Below, in pieces: positions 40,918-51,154 of a DNA stretch of 64,000 nucleotides. The translations under genes and the position numbers were made by a program. Each line of letters begins with the position of its first letter. Positions within the stretch are counted from its first letter, which is position 1. Source of the stretch: Ascarosepion bandense (taxonomy: Eukaryota > Mollusca > Cephalopoda > Sepiida > Sepiidae); contig JBBBDQ010001124.1 of NCBI GenBank assembly GCA_037127315.1, positions 1,021,001 through 1,085,000 of the forward strand, given 5' to 3'. Under the pieces are notes generated by a model that worked only from the letters and a program-made list of their open reading frames with translations, did not search any database and was not told where the DNA came from.

Positions 40918-41150
40918 GACTCAAGGTTTTACTATTCTGAGTCCCCCAGCATTTATTTTATTATAAACAGTGCTCAATATAATAAATATTATAGAGCTTA
41001 ATATAATGAGATAATTATGAATTATTTGTACATTTTTTAAATGTAAATCATTTGCACAACCAACATCCAACATTACCTGATGAAGAGAATCTATCTTGAA
41101 ACATAGAAATTTCTGTGTCGCAATGTACAATTAATTGATAATTATATGAT
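40918..41150 (+). repeat. Dispersed repeat J, copy 1
   Basis: CATTTATTTTATTATAAACA, GTGCTCAATATAATAAATAT and TATAGAGCTTAATATAATGA recur at 51765-51890. An AT run lies just before each copy. The right part carries CCTGATGAAG and TTGAAACATAG, a motif pair common at edges of dispersed repeats here. Confidence 0.7.
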
Positions 41151-41197
41151 TACAGTTTTACTTACAATTTACCTTTTTCTGTTTTTAGGATAGACAT

Positions 41198-41336
41198 TAT
41201 AAGTCCAAGTTTCATTCAATGTTCATGCAACCACTGCATTTTGAACGTTCATTATCTTGTTTATCAGATACAAAACATAATAAACTGTTCAAAATGTGGT
41301 GGTTACATAAACATTGAATGAAACTTGGACTTATAA
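41198..41336. mobile_element. Short foldback MITE
   Basis: Arms 41198-41248 and 41285-41336 are reverse complements (TTATAAGTCCAAGTTTCATT; AATGAAACTTGGACTTATAA) with few mismatches around a loop of about 37 bases. No coding. Superfamily unknown. Confidence 0.8.
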
Positions 41337-41454
41337 ATTTTAAATAAATATTATTTGCTCTACCCTATACTGAGCACTCTTTTAAGAATAGTTTTTTTTT
41401 GGATATAGGAATTTTATACCATCCAAACCAACTCTATACTTGTGATGGTGCATG

Positions 41455-41482
41455 TATGTATATATATATATATATATATATA
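41455..41482. repeat. AT microsatellite
   Basis: TA run directly before the 5S-SINE head. Confidence 0.9.
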
Positions 41483-41757
41483 ACGGTCATGTCACGTTGG
41501 ATACACCGGTTCCCGCTCGATCACTGAAGTTAAGCAACGTTGAGCCTGGTCAGTACTTAGGTGGGTGACCACTTGAGAATACCAGGTGCTGTTAGCACTC
41601 ACGGATGTGCGTTGGGGTGCGGTGGATGTCGGCTTGGAGGGGGAAATCGGTGAGCCGAGTTCCAATTTCAGTCGAGCACGCTGCATTCACTTGTGCACTG
41701 GTACCCTTGGGAAAGGTATTAATCCGTTCGTTCCCTCCAATTATGGGTTAAATAATT
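41483..41757 (+). mobile_element. 5S-SINE, single head, tail truncated
   Basis: 5S head 41483-41600 (CACGTTGGATACACCGGTTC, AGTTAAGCAACGTTGAGCCT, GGTGGGTGACCACTTGAGAA), tRNA-like head from 41604 (GATGTGCGTTGGGGTGCGGT), central body to CCAATTATGGGTTAAATAAT. The tail is lost. Confidence 0.87.
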
Positions 41758-41932
41758 GAGGTCTGCTGTTCGTGCGATCTGTGGCAGTCATCTGCACCAA
41801 TTGTTTGTTATCAGCAGTTCCAAGAAGTGTGGATGGTACTACACAATGCCTTCACCACTATAAACAAATCTCTGTGTGGTTGTCTTGCTGGAAAAAGGTT
41901 GGACCCTCATACGTTGAACGCGACGGGAGAAT

Positions 41933-41964
<32 letters not shown>

Positions 41965-42233
41965 ATCCTATGTCTCTCGCACAAATCAGTTTCATTGATT
42001 ATGCATTCATCAAGTGCATATTATAAAAAAGACTATTCAGGGATTTGAATTTCTGGTTCTTATAATGTTATCATAATTCGGAAACAATTTTTTAATTTTA
42101 TAATTTTAAATTTTATAGTGTAATTTAAACTAAAACTTAAAACTGAAAAGCAAAAACTCAAATTTTGATTTAAGAATATTTTTAAGGCAGAGGGTATACA
42201 GCTTATGCATATATATCAAGGAAGATTACTTGT
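41758..42233. other. Unassigned DNA with AT microsatellite
   Basis: An AT run at 41938-41963. Frames in this region have no recognised domain. Confidence 0.4.
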
Positions 42234-42816
42234 GTTTTTTTTTTTTGTTTCTTTTAATTGTTTCACCCCAAGCAAAGCGGTACCACCACTGACGTGCAGG
42301 GGGCTACATAAGAGAGTAGAAGTTTCAGTATGGGAAGAGCAAACAGAAAGACGAACCAGTATCAAGGGGGTGTCAGAGAAAGGGCAAGAGAAGGATGGGA
42401 ATGCAGGTGTGATGACAGTTGGGAAGGTAGAGTGAGAAAGGAAAAAAACAAGATACATGGGGTGAAATAGAAAGGTTGAGGGAAAGACTGGAGTCAAGTG
42501 GGTAAGACATGGGAATTGACATTGCATTTAAATTCCTGGAGGTTGTAGCCATCAGGAAAGCAAGTATACAGAATGAAGATCCACAGGCAGGAAGTGCGAG
42601 AATAGATGCTGCTGGAAAAGAACTGTCAAGCTGCATTGAGTAAATTTAACTGTAAAAGGGTGGGACCTTGTTGCCAGTCTGGTTGCCTGAGTAAATTCTT
42701 GTGTAGGGAGCACTAGTGACCTAAGTTTGTTGGAGCAGAAGCCATGAAAATATTTGTAGAATAGACAAAGGGAAGACACATCTCACCAGTGAGAAAGTGG
42801 CTAGAGTTAATCCTGG
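42234..42816 (-). mobile_element. J-LINE 3' end, 5'-truncated
   Basis: Poly-T 42234-42247 with a G interruption, then ATTGTTTCACCCCAAGCAAA. Coding part includes SSLCLFYKYFHGFCSNKLRS, EFTQATRLATRSHPFTVKF and SSFCILAFLMATTSRNLNAM in shifted frames. Ends near the SHFLTGEMCLP segment. Confidence 0.85.
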
Positions 42817-42873
42817 TCAATGTATTTAAACAGATATTCATTTCTATGTTTGCATGTAATCATCAATTTACAT

Positions 42874-43289
42874 CAATGGCAACCTACTGTGGGATAATCT
42901 TCTGCCCAGTCAGTCATATTTCTTTTGAGATATGATCACCCAAAGCGTGTCTCACGTATGGCACTTAACTGACTTAATATAATAGTTGGAAACATAATTA
43001 AAACCTCTAGTGGCATAAAGTGGGGGATCGATTCTTTGTTGTTATGAAGTAATAAACTGATCCCCCACTAATTATACTTTATGTAATAATGTAATATAAT
43101 CTATCTCTTCTCCCTCCAGCTATGAATTAAATGGCAGGACAGATTGGGTTTTATAGCATTGGCTGGCAACCAGTTTACCGCAAAAAGCAATAGCAACCTA
43201 ATGCGGGATAATCTTCTGCTCGGTCAGTCATGTCTCTTTTGAGACATGATCACCTAAGCATGTATCACGTATGGCACTTAACTGACTGA
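42874..43289 (+). mobile_element. C-SINE tail-hairpin-tail composite, copy 2
   Basis: C-SINE end from CAATGGCAACCTACTG to TTAACTGACTTA (42874-42977), then TAATATAATAGTTGGAAACA, palindrome GTGGGGGATCGATTC/TGATCCCCCAC (43021-43071), then a second C-SINE 3' part to 43289. Same arrangement as 11196-11559. Confidence 0.75.
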
Positions 43290-43985
43290 AATGTGTTCAA
43301 CAAAGTATGCCACAAAGACTTGTTAGAGATGTGAGGCAATCTCGACATATCCGGGAAAGACATTAGGGTTATCAAGAACTTATACAGGCAGCAAACCGCT
43401 TGCATACAGACAAAAAATGAATTCAGCAGATATACAAAAATAAAAAGGGGGGTGTAAGACAAGGACTTAACACAAACTTCAAGAAAACCAAATGCATGGT
43501 CATCAGCAAAAAGATGACCCAAAATGCCAACTGCAGGTCGGGGGTACTAAAATCAAATAGGTGCAGAGAATGGAAAGTTTAACACCGAGATCTAAAGGTG
43601 CATTGGCATGGCCAAGGGCGCATTTCAAAATTTAAGCAGAGTACTGAGAGACAGGAAGAGTTTATTAAAAACGAGGACTGAACTGTTATGTGATATCTGT
43701 CCTCCTGTATAGCAGCGTTTGCTGGACAATCTCTCCAAGGATGAAGGAGAGACTCAAAGCAACAGGAATCTGGTTTTGCAGAAGAATGCTGAGGATACCA
43801 TGGATTGAACTTGTGAGCAATGACAAGGTATAGTAGAGGATGAAAATGAAAAAAAAACTTCCACTTTACATCAGGAAGAGACAGCTAAGGTTTCTGACAC
43901 TTAATGAGGAAGAAAGGTTTAGAGAATCTAATACTCACAGGATGGATAGAAGGAAAGAGAGACAAAAATGAGATGTCTGTTATTT
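43290..43985 (+). mobile_element. RTE with internal deletion
   Basis: The first part encodes the RT finger/palm: FNKVCHKDLLEM, GNLDISGKDIRVIKNLYRQQ, TKNEFSRYTKIKRGVRQGL, where RGVRQG is the RTE RT motif. At about 43467 it jumps directly to NFKKTKCMVISKKM, losing the YADD segment, then follows VLRDRKSLLKTRTELLC, RLKATGIWFCRRMLRIPWIE and LYIRKRQLRFLTL-like tail to 43960. Confidence 0.82.
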
Positions 43986-44494
43986 TCATTTTCTCGTGTG
44001 TGTGTGTGTGTGTGCTTGTATTTATGCGTCATTTATATGACAATTTATCCATCGCACTCTATATATGCTGCCATTTTCGGTATATATTGAAATTATAGAT
44101 GGAACAGAAACAGCATAGTCAGTAATTATCCTAATTGGATTAGCGGATGGTACTTTTTCCTTTCTTAGTTTTTTTTTTTTTTGTTATCTCCTGAGTGATT
44201 TTTTTTCAACATGAAGTATAACTGTACCCCAATTATTGTTGGGCACTGGTATTTCGTGTGTTATTTTACATGTCTAATGAGACAAGTTGACACCTTCCCA
44301 TTGTATCTTCCAACAGACAATAACTGCGGACGGGTTTGCTAGAGTTATTCTGACAATCACTGTGCCATAATAAAGGGCGTTTAAATGATAATAACCTGCA
44401 CAGTACTCTATCTTGCTACCATATATAAATGTTTCTTTTTATTTGGGCATTAATCTATGTGTCTGTCAGATCTATTTTTACATCACATCTCATC
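43986..44494. other. Unassigned DNA
   Basis: A TG run at 43997-44013; otherwise nothing recognised. Confidence 0.35.
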
Positions 44495-44920
44495 AGTATG
44501 TGGGTGATCATGGCTCTCCACATCTTTCTATCCTTAATAAGCAATGTTTGTTCTATTACTATCCTTCTCGGTCCATGGAGAGTTTTCTAAGCATCATTTA
44601 GATGTGGTACAATGACAGTAATATAGAGCACCCAGTAAGGATCACACTCAGTATTCCAATATAAGTGATCTAGCAAGACAAGCTTAACCATCATGCCATG
44701 GTTTCAGTCCCTGTTCTACTATCCATTTACACAAGGTGGCTATATAGATTAGTTGTTATCATTTGCTTCTCTTGCTTTCAATATGTTCTGAGAGTGTTAA
44801 ATTCTCCAAGCCTTCTTTTCTTTATTATGGTTTCAAGTAATTGCAACTGTTTCTTTTTGATTCTAAGCTCAAGTTTGCTTTTCATTCCAAGCTTTCTTGT
44901 TCCTTGCATATTTTAGCTGA
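44495..44920 (-). mobile_element. Very old RTE relic with SINE-like insertion
   Basis: 44497-44540 (GTGGGTGATCATGGCTCTCC) matches the minus-strand RTE 3' coding end, and 44795-44910 (TTCTCCAAGCCTTCTTTTCT, CTCAAGTTTGCTTTTCATTC) matches the upstream tail segment. Between them 44622-44700 looks like an F-type tRNA-SINE head on the minus strand (GAGTGTGATCCTTACTGG). Low identity. Confidence 0.5.
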
Positions 44921-45740
44921 TAGATAAAAAGTCAAAATTAATAGATTAATGATTCAGCTCATGGTTTCTTTGTGAAATTTTTTTACTCTTGATATTTAAT
45001 TTTTCAAATCTGTTTGGGTTGAGTTAATGGATTTTGTGACAGATCAAATCTTATCTTACTTTGTAATGAGACTTTTTAAAAAATTATATTTCAGTTTGTA
45101 AATATTTAGTTTATTTATAATAAATACGTTTTACACCACAACACAAAAGCTTGTATGTTTCAGAACTATGAATTGTACTTCATCAGGCAATGGTTGGTAA
45201 CTTAGGATAAAAAGATTCTTATGGAAATTTAAAAAGAATTTGTTACATTTTTTTTTTCCATCAGTTAAAAGGTAGGAGGCATAAGGTCAGAATTCTAAAT
45301 GTACTTATGGGTATGTCTTGATTAACCAATTGAAAGTCATGTCCATGCTAAATAGGAAAATAAGGTTAGAGGCTGGAGGTAGGTGAGTTATTTTAACAGG
45401 TCACAATAAAACGGATATATAAAGAAATTATTATTAATGGTATTGTTGATTTTGCAGTTCATTGTAAATCGCAATATGAGCTCTGATTAGAAATATCTAA
45501 TACTCGGATGCTTGTAAAATCTGGAAAATAGAAAAACTAGCTGGAAATTGGGGAGAAAGGAAAAATATATTTTTCCATTGTTATTCAGAAGTGAATTTTT
45601 GGCCAGTGGAAGTGAGAAATGGCGATAGTCAGAACAAATTGTCAAAAACTTTTGATGAGGTTAAGAAGGTCACGACTTGACGATGAGAATAGAAATAAAG
45701 TATAAATCTCATTGGAGTTGAAATTTCCAAGCTAAAGGCT
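44921..45740. other. Unassigned DNA
   Basis: 45120-45195 has the GTTTCAGAAC-CTTCATCAGGCAAT edge motif seen at other dispersed repeats. No gene found. Confidence 0.35.
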
Positions 45741-46165
45741 GGATTTGCTGACGTAATCAGTTGAATTGAGAAGAAGAGGACGAAGAGAAAATTACGTCAG
45801 ATGAGGTGTTGTTGCCTCATTTGTTGAACCAAAACTCCCCATCTTGAGATGTGTAGGTAGAAGTAATCTCATTGGTCAAAGATCTGATTTGCATAAAGAT
45901 ACCCCGGGTCTCTCAGCATCCCCCAAGAGAATTGGGGACAAGTATAAGAATCGAGACTTGGCGAGAAAAATCAGTAGGAGCTGCCGAGCGAAAGAGGCCA
46001 GACAAATTTACTACTGCTGTCTCCAAAACACCCCACTTCAGTCGTTTCCGTAAAGCTTCAGTAAAGAGCCCTGAAAAGACTTTTTATTTGGAAAATTGAA
46101 AGTTCTAATTAATCTTAATGAAAACTTCGCTCCGTTGTGAAAATTGAATTCGACGATTGTACATT
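45741..46165 (+). promoter_or_regulatory. Promoter-like block, possible solo LTR
   Basis: GC-richer than its surroundings and single-copy here. It has TGACGTAA (45749-45756) and its inverse TTACGTCA (45792-45799), the dyad ATGAGG-8nt-CCTCAT (45801-45820), an inverse CCAAT box ATTGG (45871-45875), a perfect octamer ATTTGCAT (45887-45894), a dyad CCCCAA-5nt-TTGGGG (45921-45937) and a TATA-like TATAAG (45943-45948). Order and spacing suit a pol II promoter with start near 45975. The block from TGTTGTTGCC (about 45807) to GATTGTACA (about 46163) could be a solo LTR bounded by TG and CA. No downstream gene was identified. Confidence 0.4.
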
Positions 46166-46460
46166 CTGCTTTTGTTGTTAATTATTTTTTTTTATATATA
46201 TAAAGACTCTTTTCGCAACTTATTCAGGCATTATCAAAATTTTTTTTTTTTTCGGTGCCATAATTTTTTTTGTTAACCAAATGTATGCGAACATCCGGCC
46301 TGGTTTGACGTGATAAAGACACAGCTAGCAAGATTTCGGCGTGGCTTCCTTGGATTAGAATTCGCAGCATGGGCAAGAGGGAGCACCATTATAATAGACC
46401 TCTCGAAGACCAGCTATTGTGTCAAGGTCATCATCAGGAACTAGTGACCCAAGGGCGACG

Positions 46461-46462
<2 letters not shown>
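46166..46462. other. Unassigned DNA
   Basis: Nothing recognised. Confidence 0.35.

Positions 46463-46502
<40 letters not shown>
46463..46502. repeat. AT microsatellite
   Basis: TA run of about 40 bases. Confidence 0.95.
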
Positions 46503-46504
<2 letters not shown>

Positions 46505-47000
46505 TGCTGATGAGGAAGATTTAATTAAATTTTAAAGATTTTCCAGCATCCTAACATCTTTTTCACTTTGTAGGAGTTAAGATATATGAAAATTGAATGT
46601 AATTTGTTATTCCAGGCACTTTTGGCCACTACAATAGCCATTTTCAAGGGTGTTTTTGTTTCTGGTGTTATTTCAATGCTATATTTCCACTATTAAATAA
46701 TGTAAGGTTGCTGTAAGGATAGAAATGTTGGATAAATAGAGCCTCACAAAATTGTTTTTTTTTTTTTTAAATAGAAAGATTCTCACACCAATTCCAGTTC
46801 CAGTTCCACATGGCAAAAGAGAGCTTTGAATGAATGCTTCTTTTTGAAAAATAAAGCAAAAATAAATTACTGTATAACAGTCAAAACACATGGAAAAAAA
46901 AAAGAACACCAGAAACAAAAAACACTCTTGAAAATGGCTATAGCACTTGGGACAATAAAAATTATGGACAATTATATATATATATATCCTTAACCCTTCT
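46503..47000. other. Unassigned DNA
   Basis: A 126-codon minus-strand frame (46679-47059) is AT-rich, mostly hydrophobic by composition and overlaps the RTE end; it is not regarded as a gene. Confidence 0.35.
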
Positions 47001-47479
47001 TCTTCTTCTTCTTCTATGTGCCCTGTCCCTTCAGGATGTAGGTGATTATGGCTTTCCACGTCTCCCTATCCCTGGTGGCTCTTAGAACACCTTCTCCTGT
47101 TACATCGTGTAATCCTCATTCCATCATCCACCTGATGATGTCCTTCAAATATGTTATCTGTTGCTTTCTCCTGTCTATTTTCCCCTCTATTTGGCCTGTT
47201 ACTATCAGGTTCTCCAAGCCCTCTTTCCTCATTGCATGTCCCAGGAACTTCAGCTGTTTCTTCCTAATGCTCAGTATTAATTTCTTTTTTTGTTTCCATC
47301 ATTTCCAAGACCTCATCATTGCCCACATGCTCGATCCATGATATTCGCAGCATCCTTCTGTAAAACTACATTTCAGTTGCTTCAAGTTTTTCCTTCATCT
47401 TTGATGGCATTGTCCAGCATTCACTGCCATATTGAAGAACTGACATCACAAACTTTTTTCTATCAAAGCACTTTTTTTC

Positions 47480-47480
<1 letters not shown>
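47001..47480 (-). mobile_element. RTE 3' end with CTT-repeat tail
   Basis: On the minus strand from 47480: a KFVMSVLQYGSECWTMPSKM-like block, LEATEM(W)FYRRMLRISWI, NEEVLEMMETKKEINTEH-like block, LKFLGHAMRKEGLENLIVTG, and the end GRPKAIITYILKGQGT. The CTT run at 47000-47014 is the AAG-type tail of the element. Confidence 0.85.

Positions 47481-47481
<1 letters not shown>

Positions 47482-47510
<29 letters not shown>
47482..47510. repeat. AT microsatellite
   Basis: TA run at the 5' edge of the RTE fragment. Confidence 0.92.
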
Positions 47511-47512
<2 letters not shown>

Positions 47513-47669
47513 ATTAATACAAATATGGAATATGTCACTCAGCAAATTGATGTTATATTCAGCACCTCAAATTAAGACTTTTGGAAATTAATGCTTTATA
47601 TAATTGTTCGGTAGTCTCATCAGAAAATTTCTGCAATTCACTCTTATTCTTCTTATTTTTGATTATTTC

Positions 47670-48238
47670 AGCAAGGCCTCTGATTGGGATGTTGTGAGAA
47701 ACTTGTAATCACCTCTTAATTGCTGTTGTTTCTAGGCCCACCCTGACCCAGAGTGGTAGCACCTGTTAAGGTTCCAGCTATGGGCAAATAGTTAACCCCC
47801 AAACTGGGGTTAAAACACTATGAAAGCATAAAAATAAACTTTTATATAAATATATACATAAAAATACTTTTATAGAAAAATATACATTTTTGAAGAAAAA
47901 ATATTAACAACAATACATTTTTGAAGGAAAAAATTATAACCATGACACATTTTTGAAGGAAAAAAATTATAACCATGACACATTTTTGAAGGAAAAAATT
48001 ATAACCATGACACATTTTTGAAGAAAAAATTCTTCTCAGCAAAACATTTTTGAATACAAAACTAGAAGGCAATTTCAGTTTCCTAAAATAAAAAACATAA
48101 AAACAAAAAATTTTCATTAAAATCTGCCTAAATCAACCTTGTCGCTATAACCGAACATTAAAAAACAATACCTTAAAACCCTACCTTTTTGGCATTAAAT
48201 AATCCATAGAGGTTAATATGCCATTAAACAAAACTCAT
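47670..48238 (+). mobile_element. D-repeat with expanded 33-34-base internal units
   Basis: 5' part truncated at AGCAAGGCCTCTGATTGGGA. At 47880-48035 a unit ACACATTTTTGAAGGAAAAA plus TTATAACCATG repeats about four times. The right end is normal (AATCAACCTTGTCGC, TAATATGCCATTAAACAAAA). Confidence 0.85.
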
Positions 48239-48261
48239 ACTAAATTTATGTAACCGCAAAA

Positions 48262-49420
48262 TTTCTTAAATAACTGCAAAATGAAGGTCGTTCTGAATGG
48301 GCGTGCCTCTTCGTCCTACAGCACGAATGCTGGTGTCCCACAGGGCTCTATCCTGGGCCCAACGCTCTTCCTTATTTTCATCAACGACCTCCCAGATGAG
48401 ATCAAGTCCCAAATAGGCATCTACGCAGATGACACTACAATATACTCCCGCTCCAGTAAAAAACCTGTCGTGGCGGACAGACATAATCTCGCTGCTGACC
48501 TTGAGCGGGATCTACACTCTGTGGTGAACTGGGGCAAGAAGTGGCTTGTCAACTTCAATTACTTTAAGACCAAGCTCTTGTCTGTCAACCATTACAGGCA
48601 ACCTCTTCTGCCTCCCATAAGCATGGACCAGGTGATTCTTACCCTGTCCTCAGACCTCAAATGGAACCACTATATTGAATCCATAGCAAAATCTACTGCT
48701 AAGAAGGTTGGGTCACTATGTCGATCCAGGATGTTTTTTCCACCTGAATCCATCCTGCATATATACAAGTCAACCATCTGTCCGTGCATGGAGTACTGCT
48801 GCCATTTATGGTCAGGTGCCCCTGCCGTTCTCCTCAGTGTTCTTGACAAGCTCCAAAGGAGAGTCTGTAATGTGATAGGTACTGATCTGGCAACTCGACT
48901 GCAGCCACTTTCCCATCGTCGAAATGTGGCCTCCCTCTGTCTCTTCTATAAATACTTTCATGGATTCTGCTCGAATGAGCTTAAGTCACTGATGCCTCCT
49001 CAACAGGTGTTTACCCGTGCAACCAGACTGGCAACTGGGTCCCACGCATTCACAGTCAGGTTAGCCAAATGCAGACAACAATTCTACTCCTGCAGCTTCC
49101 TCTCTCGCACTTCCCGCCTGTGGAACTCGCTCCCGTATTCTTGCTTTCCTGATGGCTACAACCTCCAGAAATTTAAATGCAAAGTTAATACTCATCTACT
49201 AACCACTGGCCTCTAGCTCTCTCCCCTCCCCTGTATAACCTTCCCTTTCTCTCCACCTATGTATCTGTCATTGCACCTGCTTTCTCAGCTTTCTATTGTT
49301 CCTTTCTAACTAGCTTGTACTCCTCACTCTTTTCTAATTAATCTTTTTACATTTATGTAACCCCCTGCACATCAGTGGCGTTTCTGCCTTGCTCGGGGTG
49401 AAATGATTAAAAAAAAAAAT
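48262..49420 (+). mobile_element. J-LINE 3' half, young, 5'-truncated
   Basis: Starts in the SFLNNRKMKV segment of the RT (TTTCTTAAATAACTGCAAAA) and continues to the 3' UTR and poly-A at 49409-49420. Little diverged from the copies at 53569 and 60515. A possible short duplication ATGTAA flanks it (48248 and 49419). Confidence 0.93.
48281..49216 (+). pseudogene. J-LINE reverse transcriptase C-terminal fragment, open for 311 codons
   Basis: A fragment of the LINE polyprotein, which copies RNA into DNA at a nicked target. Residues 18-23 are GVPQGS (RT motif), 48-51 YADD (the catalytic aspartates), 89-100 VNWGKKWLVNFN (thumb), then CPCMEYCCHLWSGAP and the cysteine-rich C-terminal domain ending HLLTTGL. 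Eleven residues (the PESNTLRLLGL segment) present in the other young copies are missing at residue 123, without a frame change. The N-terminal RT motifs and endonuclease are absent, and the first Met is internal, so this is not a functional protein. Confidence 0.9.
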
Positions 49421-49848
49421 GTAATTCATATAGTAATTTTGAGTGCTTATTATTGGTTCAAGGTTGATTGTTTTCTTTTCCTGCTTTCATATGTGTACAT
49501 GCATGTATATAAATGGTTATTTCTCTTTTTTTATCATTTTATCAGCAAATAAAATTAAATGTTTACTTATCTGTCTTTAATCTTAAACTTTTCAGCAATA
49601 GTATTCACTTGCCAAGAATTTTAAGTTTACTGAGGATAAATATTACGTTTATGAAACTCAAAATAGTGACAGTTAAGTGAACATCTAATTTTATTTGTCG
49701 CTACTAATGATTAACTTTTGATATTGAGCACTGTAAATACGAAATCTGTTTGCCATAAAAATATAACCTTCCATAAATAATGTCAATAGTTTTCCTTTTT
49801 TTTTTTTAGAGGAGGAAACCTAAACATAGTGATAATGCTCTTACTTTA
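49421..49848. other. Unassigned AT-rich DNA
   Basis: Nothing recognised. Confidence 0.35.
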
Positions 49849-49876
49849 TCTATCTATCTATCTATCTATCTATCTC
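49849..49876. repeat. TCTA tetranucleotide microsatellite
   Basis: Seven TCTA units. Confidence 0.95.
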
Positions 49877-49879
49877 ATG

Positions 49880-49991
49880 TATATTTTTTCAAATCTAAAA
49901 AAAAAGTGTATATAGGTACAATCCCAAAAACCAGATCCAATTAATATTAATTTTATCAATATTAAAATTGATTCAGATGGAGGGCTCAATG
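49880..49991 (+). repeat. Dispersed repeat H, copy 2
   Basis: See the copy at 4494; same ordered blocks including TTAAAATTGATTCAGATGGA. Confidence 0.55.
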
Positions 49992-50042
49992 TAAATAGTA
50001 TTATGTATTTTTATTTTATATACACTTTTTAATTTTACATCT

Positions 50043-50048
<6 letters not shown>

Positions 50049-50075
<27 letters not shown>
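50049..50075. repeat. AT microsatellite
   Basis: TA run. Confidence 0.92.
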
Positions 50076-50685
50076 ATGTGTAAAAGTTTGTTACTTAGCT
50101 GAGCAGTGTTATTTCAGTCATGCTGACTTCTGAGTTTCATGAAAGCATTATTGTGATGTCTTCACTCTTCAGGGCTTTTTTATTTTCCAGCTGCTGTTTC
50201 TCTCTCTTTTTTTTTTTCCCCCTCCATATGTATATGAAGTTTGGTGTAATTTGATATCTAGTGTGTGAGTGATTCTTTTTGCTTGATGAATGTTGTTTCT
50301 TTCAGGTGATTAATTGTTTTTTATTGTTGACCTCTTCTAGCATGTTTAAGTGTATGTCTGCTTAATTGCTTTATATTGAGTTGACCTCTTATTGACCTTA
50401 TACATTGACTTATTTTTACTGTATGCATTCTGGTTGTTTTTGTATTATTTGTGGGCTTCATGAGTGATTTTTTTTTGGTGCTTATTGTTTTACCTGGTTG
50501 TTCCTTTTTTTATGTTTTCTTTCTTTGTCTTTTTCTTTGTGTTGCATTAATTTTATTAATATCCTTTCCTTATCTTTATATCAAGCACTTTATGACAAAA
50601 AAAAACCCGCTTGCATATGTTTTTATATCAATAAACTACTGAAAAAAAAAGCAATTTTGTCACTAAGCATCATTACAATTATGAC

Positions 50686-50689
<4 letters not shown>
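50076..50689. other. T-rich unassigned DNA
   Basis: Frames at 50451-50776 are hydrophobic by T-richness alone and partly translate the following AT run. Confidence 0.4.

Positions 50690-50722
<33 letters not shown>
50690..50722. repeat. AT microsatellite
   Basis: TA run at the 3' end of the G-SINE on the minus strand. Confidence 0.95.
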
Positions 50723-50726
<4 letters not shown>

Positions 50727-51133
50727 ATCTACAGACAGTCCTGTTTTGCTGTATCACAGTTCATCAGTACAGTTAGACATCTGATTGCTTCCAGCCAGGA
50801 TTGAAAGCTGACTGATTTGTCATCACCTGGAGAATGTACCTTATAGCTATTAGTGCATGGTAAAAGAAAGAAGATTTTAGTGTGTTATTTACACAATATA
50901 TACAAATGCCAGTAGTCAAGAGTGTTCAATCCATCACTGGAGAATGATGCATAAGTAGTGGTTAGTAGCTACTGTTTCTTAAAGTTTACCATTTCTTCAG
51001 AGTTCTCAATTGACAGGTGAGAGGGTAAATGGTCATCTGCAGACAGTCCTATTTTACCGTATCATAGCTCATCAGTACGGTTAGACATCTGTTTTCTTCC
51101 AGCCTGGATTGAAAGCTGACCAATTTGTCATAT
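50723..51133 (-). mobile_element. G-SINE dimer, minus strand, tRNA heads reduced
   Basis: Two monomers: 51133-51030 and 50815-50723 share CTGATGAGCTATGATACGGT-type sequence and GACTGTCTGCAGATGACCAT; the middle (50820-51028) is the long first-monomer tail, as in the window-start copy. Only the B-box halves of the heads remain (GCTTTCAATCCAGGC). Confidence 0.8.
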
Positions 51134-51154
51134 GTTAGAGATTATTTTATATTT

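Noticed and set aside
45844..46053. Coding frame downstream of the octamer/TATA block (histone-like promoter)
   Set aside because: The octamer plus CCAAT plus TATA pattern recalls H2B promoters, but the 69-codon frame starts upstream of the TATA and has no histone similarity.
46679..47059. 126-codon minus-strand frame
   Set aside because: Runs from RTE 3' sequence through an AT run into AT-rich DNA; no motif.
47880..48035. CRISPR-like array
   Set aside because: The units are contiguous tandem repeats without unique spacers, in a eukaryotic transposon.
47842..48117. Frame with repeated QKCVMVIIFF
   Set aside because: Antisense translation of the D-repeat's tandem A-rich units; not a protein repeat.
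50451..50776. Membrane-protein-like frames
   Set aside because: T-rich DNA giving Phe, Leu and Ile; one frame ends by translating the adjacent AT microsatellite.
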